DNA from: a bacterium | GTDB taxonomy: Bacteria; Campylobacterota; Campylobacteria; Campylobacterales; Sulfurimonadaceae | DNA: 7,408 nt | Direction: 5' to 3' | NCBI GenBank assembly: GCA_018824795.1 | Contig: JAHJFL010000060.1 | Location: 1 to 7,408, forward strand | Shown: piece by piece, positions 5,176 through 7,408 of the stretch | Layout: each line of letters opens with the position of its first letter | Numbering within the stretch: position 1 is the stretch's first letter | The notes under the pieces: model-generated | What the model was told of the DNA's origin: nothing | Database searches by the model: none | Seen by the model: only the letters and a program-made list of their open reading frames with translations | Translations under genes and position numbers: made by a program

Positions 5176-6840
5176 CTATCCTTTTATTGAATTTAAAACT
5201 TTTTTAATTTTGTGCCAGATACCGTCAAACACTACATTTTCAAAAGTTATTTGAAATAGATTTTCATCCAACAAATTTACGTATGACGGAGTAAAGAATC
5301 GTTGGTCATTTCTTTGGGGAAAATCACTGCGAAAATGTACTCCTCTGCTCTCCTCTCTTTTTAAAGCCGAAAGTATCATAGCCTCAGCTATGTAGAGAGC
5401 ATTTTTAAATTCTAAAATTGATGAGAGTTCAACATTATTTTCTCTGTCTTTACTCACACAGTGGAGTCCATACTCCTTTTCTATCAGATATTCAACGTAC
5501 TCATAAGCATCTACCAAAGATTTTTCATCGCGAAATACCCCGACATTTTTAAAAAGAGCATTGCCTAAGTTTTTTCTCATGGAGTTTATGTTGAAATGGC
5601 TTTCACCGTCTATAATGACATCTATGCGACGTAACTCTTTGTTGATGTCTGCATAATCAATGGGTAAAAAATCTCTTCTTTTGGCAAATTTTCCAGCCTC
5701 TGTTCCAGCTAAGCGACCAAAGTAAATCCCTTCCAAAAGAGAGTTTCCACCGAGTCTGTTTGCCCCGTGAACTCCGGTTACAGCACACTCTCCACAGGCA
5801 AAGATTCCCGGAATATCTGTTGACGTATCGCCTCTGGTCCAGATTCCGCCTATTGTATAGTGTGCTGATGGAGTTATCTCTAAGAGTTCAGTCATAATGT
5901 CTATGCCCGCTGAATTAAACGCCATTCTTTGTGTTGATGGAAGTTTTGTCTCAATAAGTTCACGCGGTAAATGTCTAAAATCCAAATAAACCTTATGTCC
6001 GTTAATCATGTGGGTTGCAATATCACGAGCCAATTTGTCCCGCGTTTGCAACTCGTTCGTAAAACGTTCACCATTCTCATCAACCAGATACGCACCCTCA
6101 GCACGGGCTGCCTCTGTTATTAGAGCTCCGTTCATCTTCAAAGTTGTAGGGTGAAACTGCACAAACTCCATGTTTGAGAGCTTCATATTTGCTCTAAGGG
6201 CTGCGGCTATAATATCTCCGGAACTCTCTTGTGCATTTGTTGAATGTCCTCTAAAAATTCCTGCATAACCGCCGCCGGCTAAAACCAATGACTTACACCC
6301 TAATGCTATAACCTGAGAGTCCCTGCGTCTTAAAAGAGTCACACCTGAGAGTCTTCCCTTGTACTTGGCAATGTTTAAGAACTGATGGTTGCTTAGTATA
6401 TGGATACCCTGATTACGGCACTCCATGAGAAGTGTTTGAATGATAGCACTGCCTGTTTTGTCTGCTATGTAACAGGTTCTTGTCGCAGTCGTTCCCCCAA
6501 AAGGACGCTGCATAATATTGCCCTCTTCATCAGAGTCAAAATTAACACCCATCTTTTTGAGTTCTTGTATTATCTCCGGTGCTTCATGGCACATCTCTTC
6601 TATATTTTTTTTATTTATTAGGCCATCAGAACCGTCTATCGTATCTTTAATATGGTGGAGAATGGAGTCATATTCACTAATATTAATAACTGCGTTTATA
6701 CCGCCTGAAGCAACTGCAGAGTTCGAGCGAAAAGGATTGCTTTTGGTTAAAATAGCCACGCTGCTTCCGTTCTTTTTTGCGTAAAGAGCCGAAAAAAGAC
6801 CTGCTATTCCGCTCCCTACGACAACAACGTCATACAACAT
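5176..6840 (-). CDS. FAD-dependent oxidoreductase of the FrdA/SdhA/NadB family
   Basis: A 554-residue flavoprotein with an N-terminal Rossmann FAD site VVVGSGIAGLFSAL (6-19) and the second FAD signature SGGINA (45-50). RPFGG followed by RTCYIADKTG (112-130) is fumarate reductase-like. The dicarboxylate active-site residues are all identifiable: H230 (QFHPT), E243 (TEAARAEGA), R267 (TRD, proton shuttle), H327 (AHYTIGG) and R362 (HGANRLGGNS). The FAD-linking histidine of membrane FrdA/SdhA (RSHT) is N40 here (RSNS), so FAD should be non-covalent, as in L-aspartate oxidase NadB. Length lies between NadB (about 540) and SdhA (about 590). No Fe-S or membrane subunit is adjacent. It could be an L-aspartate oxidase or a soluble fumarate reductase/succinate oxidase; the sequence alone does not decide. 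Its ATG overlaps the aldo/keto reductase stop by 11 bases and is preceded by AGGGAAA; the NifT-like gene follows by three bases. Confidence 0.88.
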   Translation of the reverse strand: MLYDVVVVGSGIAGLFSALYAKKNGSSVAILTKSNPFRSNSAVASGGINAVINISEYDSILHHIKDTIDGSDGLINKKNIEEMCHEAPEIIQELKKMGVNFDSDEEGNIMQRPFGGTTATRTCYIADKTGSAIIQTLLMECRNQGIHILSNHQFLNIAKYKGRLSGVTLLRRRDSQVIALGCKSLVLAGGGYAGIFRGHSTNAQESSGDIIAAALRANMKLSNMEFVQFHPTTLKMNGALITEAARAEGAYLVDENGERFTNELQTRDKLARDIATHMINGHKVYLDFRHLPRELIETKLPSTQRMAFNSAGIDIMTELLEITPSAHYTIGGIWTRGDTSTDIPGIFACGECAVTGVHGANRLGGNSLLEGIYFGRLAGTEAGKFAKRRDFLPIDYADINKELRRIDVIIDGESHFNINSMRKNLGNALFKNVGVFRDEKSLVDAYEYVEYLIEKEYGLHCVSKDRENNVELSSILEFKNALYIAEAMILSALKREESRGVHFRSDFPQRNDQRFFTPSYVNLLDENLFQITFENVVFDGIWHKIKKVLNSIKG

Positions 6841-7408
6841 GCTTTTCCCTCATAATTTTATTCATCTTCTCAACACTCACGCCAGGGAGATACGCAAGAG
6901 TCAGGTTCTCTTCAACGTGTTCAGGAGTAACTGCCCCAAAAAGCGCACTCGTAGCATTGCCGGATCTTGCAAATTGAAGAGCACTTGTTACATCGTTAAA
7001 ATCTGAAGTCCCCAAAATATCAGCTAAATCAGGAGAAAACTTTCTTTTAAAAAGATTGAGTTGCAACAAAGATGATGAGGCCATAAGTTGCAAACCAAAG
7101 CCGCCGACAGCTTGCATTAAAGTATAGTAACGGCCATCCGGTCCTTGTTGATTACTAAAGTTATATGCTTCTGGTTTACCAAGATTAAAAGGAGATTGAA
7201 CATATTTAAAGTGGTGATCTTTACCGCCAACTTCTACAGCTATTTGCATAATGTCTTTTAAACTTATGTACTCCGTATGCCCTTCTTCATATAAAAAAGC
7301 ATTCCAGGCAGCAATGCCGTAGGCTCTTATTTTTCCCTCTTGCACGAAAGTCTCAAATAAGACGAAGGCTGCTCTTATACGCTCAAGCAAAACTTCATAA
7401 CTTACATA
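6830..7408 (-). CDS. Aldo/keto reductase, C-terminal part (runs off the window)
   Basis: The frame is open from the right edge to TGA 6832-6830, giving 192 residues of the C-terminal half of an aldo/keto reductase; the true start lies beyond 7408. Barrel features of the family are visible: EGKIRAYGIAAWN (strand beta-6 region, compare GKIR-YG-ATWN), VQSPFNLGKPEA (the Q-x-P-F/Y-N strand), LMASSSLLQ, and the cofactor-binding ATSALFGAVTPEHVEENL near the end. The catalytic Asp-Tyr-Lys-His tetrad would be in the missing N-terminal part and cannot be checked. It resembles the subgroup with a VGGKDHHF-type segment, seen here at 73-80 of the visible part approximately. Family members reduce aldehydes or ketones with NADPH; the substrate is unknown. 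It is the first visible gene of the leftward operon and overlaps the flavoprotein gene by 11 bases, so the two are translationally coupled. Confidence 0.88.
   Translation of the reverse strand, partial: YVSYEVLLERIRAAFVLFETFVQEGKIRAYGIAAWNAFLYEEGHTEYISLKDIMQIAVEVGGKDHHFKYVQSPFNLGKPEAYNFSNQQGPDGRYYTLMQAVGGFGLQLMASSSLLQLNLFKRKFSPDLADILGTSDFNDVTSALQFARSGNATSALFGAVTPEHVEENLTLAYLPGVSVEKMNKIMREKHVV

Noticed and set aside
6400..6977. Three + strand frames opposite the flavoprotein and aldo/keto reductase genes
   Set aside because: They are shadows of conserved coding sequence on the other strand, with overlapping frames and no start signals.
1..7408. CRISPR array, tRNA or rRNA genes, sigma-54 (-24/-12) promoters
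   Set aside because: No regularly spaced repeats or cloverleaf-forming stretches were seen, and no convincing GG-N10-GC element lies before any gene start inside the window.

Overview
The window looks like an AT-rich chromosome of a Campylobacterota (epsilonproteobacterial) bacterium, probably a Sulfurimonas-like chemolithotroph. This rests on general protein character, tight gene packing and base composition, not on a marker gene, so the genus is an inference. The central feature is an arsenic-resistance island between genes that look like parts of a nitrogen-fixation (nif) cluster.

Layout. Positions 1-60 (+) are the last 19 codons and stop of a sigma-54 activator whose Fis-type helix-turn-helix resembles NifA, followed by a clear intrinsic terminator (98-127). 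A leftward operon (2774 down to 126) then encodes ArsB arsenite permease, a CDF-family divalent-cation exporter and an exported rhodanese-like protein. A rightward operon (2929 to 4841) encodes ArsR, a thioredoxin-type ArsC arsenate reductase, a PF03773/ArsP-family permease and a small CxxC thioredoxin-fold protein. The two operons diverge from a 148-bp spacer holding a mirror-symmetric promoter-operator. After a short convergent spacer with AT-rich hairpins, a second leftward operon (7408 down to 4951) encodes an aldo/keto reductase (cut by the window edge), a FrdA/NadB-family flavoprotein and a NifT-like protein.

How the genes work together. ArsR should hold both divergent promoters off through one central ATCAA-N6-TTGAT operator and release them when arsenite binds its C30-V-C32 site. 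ArsC reduces arsenate to arsenite, and ArsB exports it. The ArsP-family permease with its partner CxxC protein may export organoarsenicals or another soft-metal species. The CDF exporter and rhodanese add metal and sulfur/thiol functions that are not core ars genes. The flanking NifA-like end and NifT-like gene suggest that the ars island was inserted into, or assembled next to, a nif cluster. The only other gap above 100 bp is 4842-4950. No tRNA, rRNA, CRISPR array, insertion sequence or flanking direct repeat was seen.
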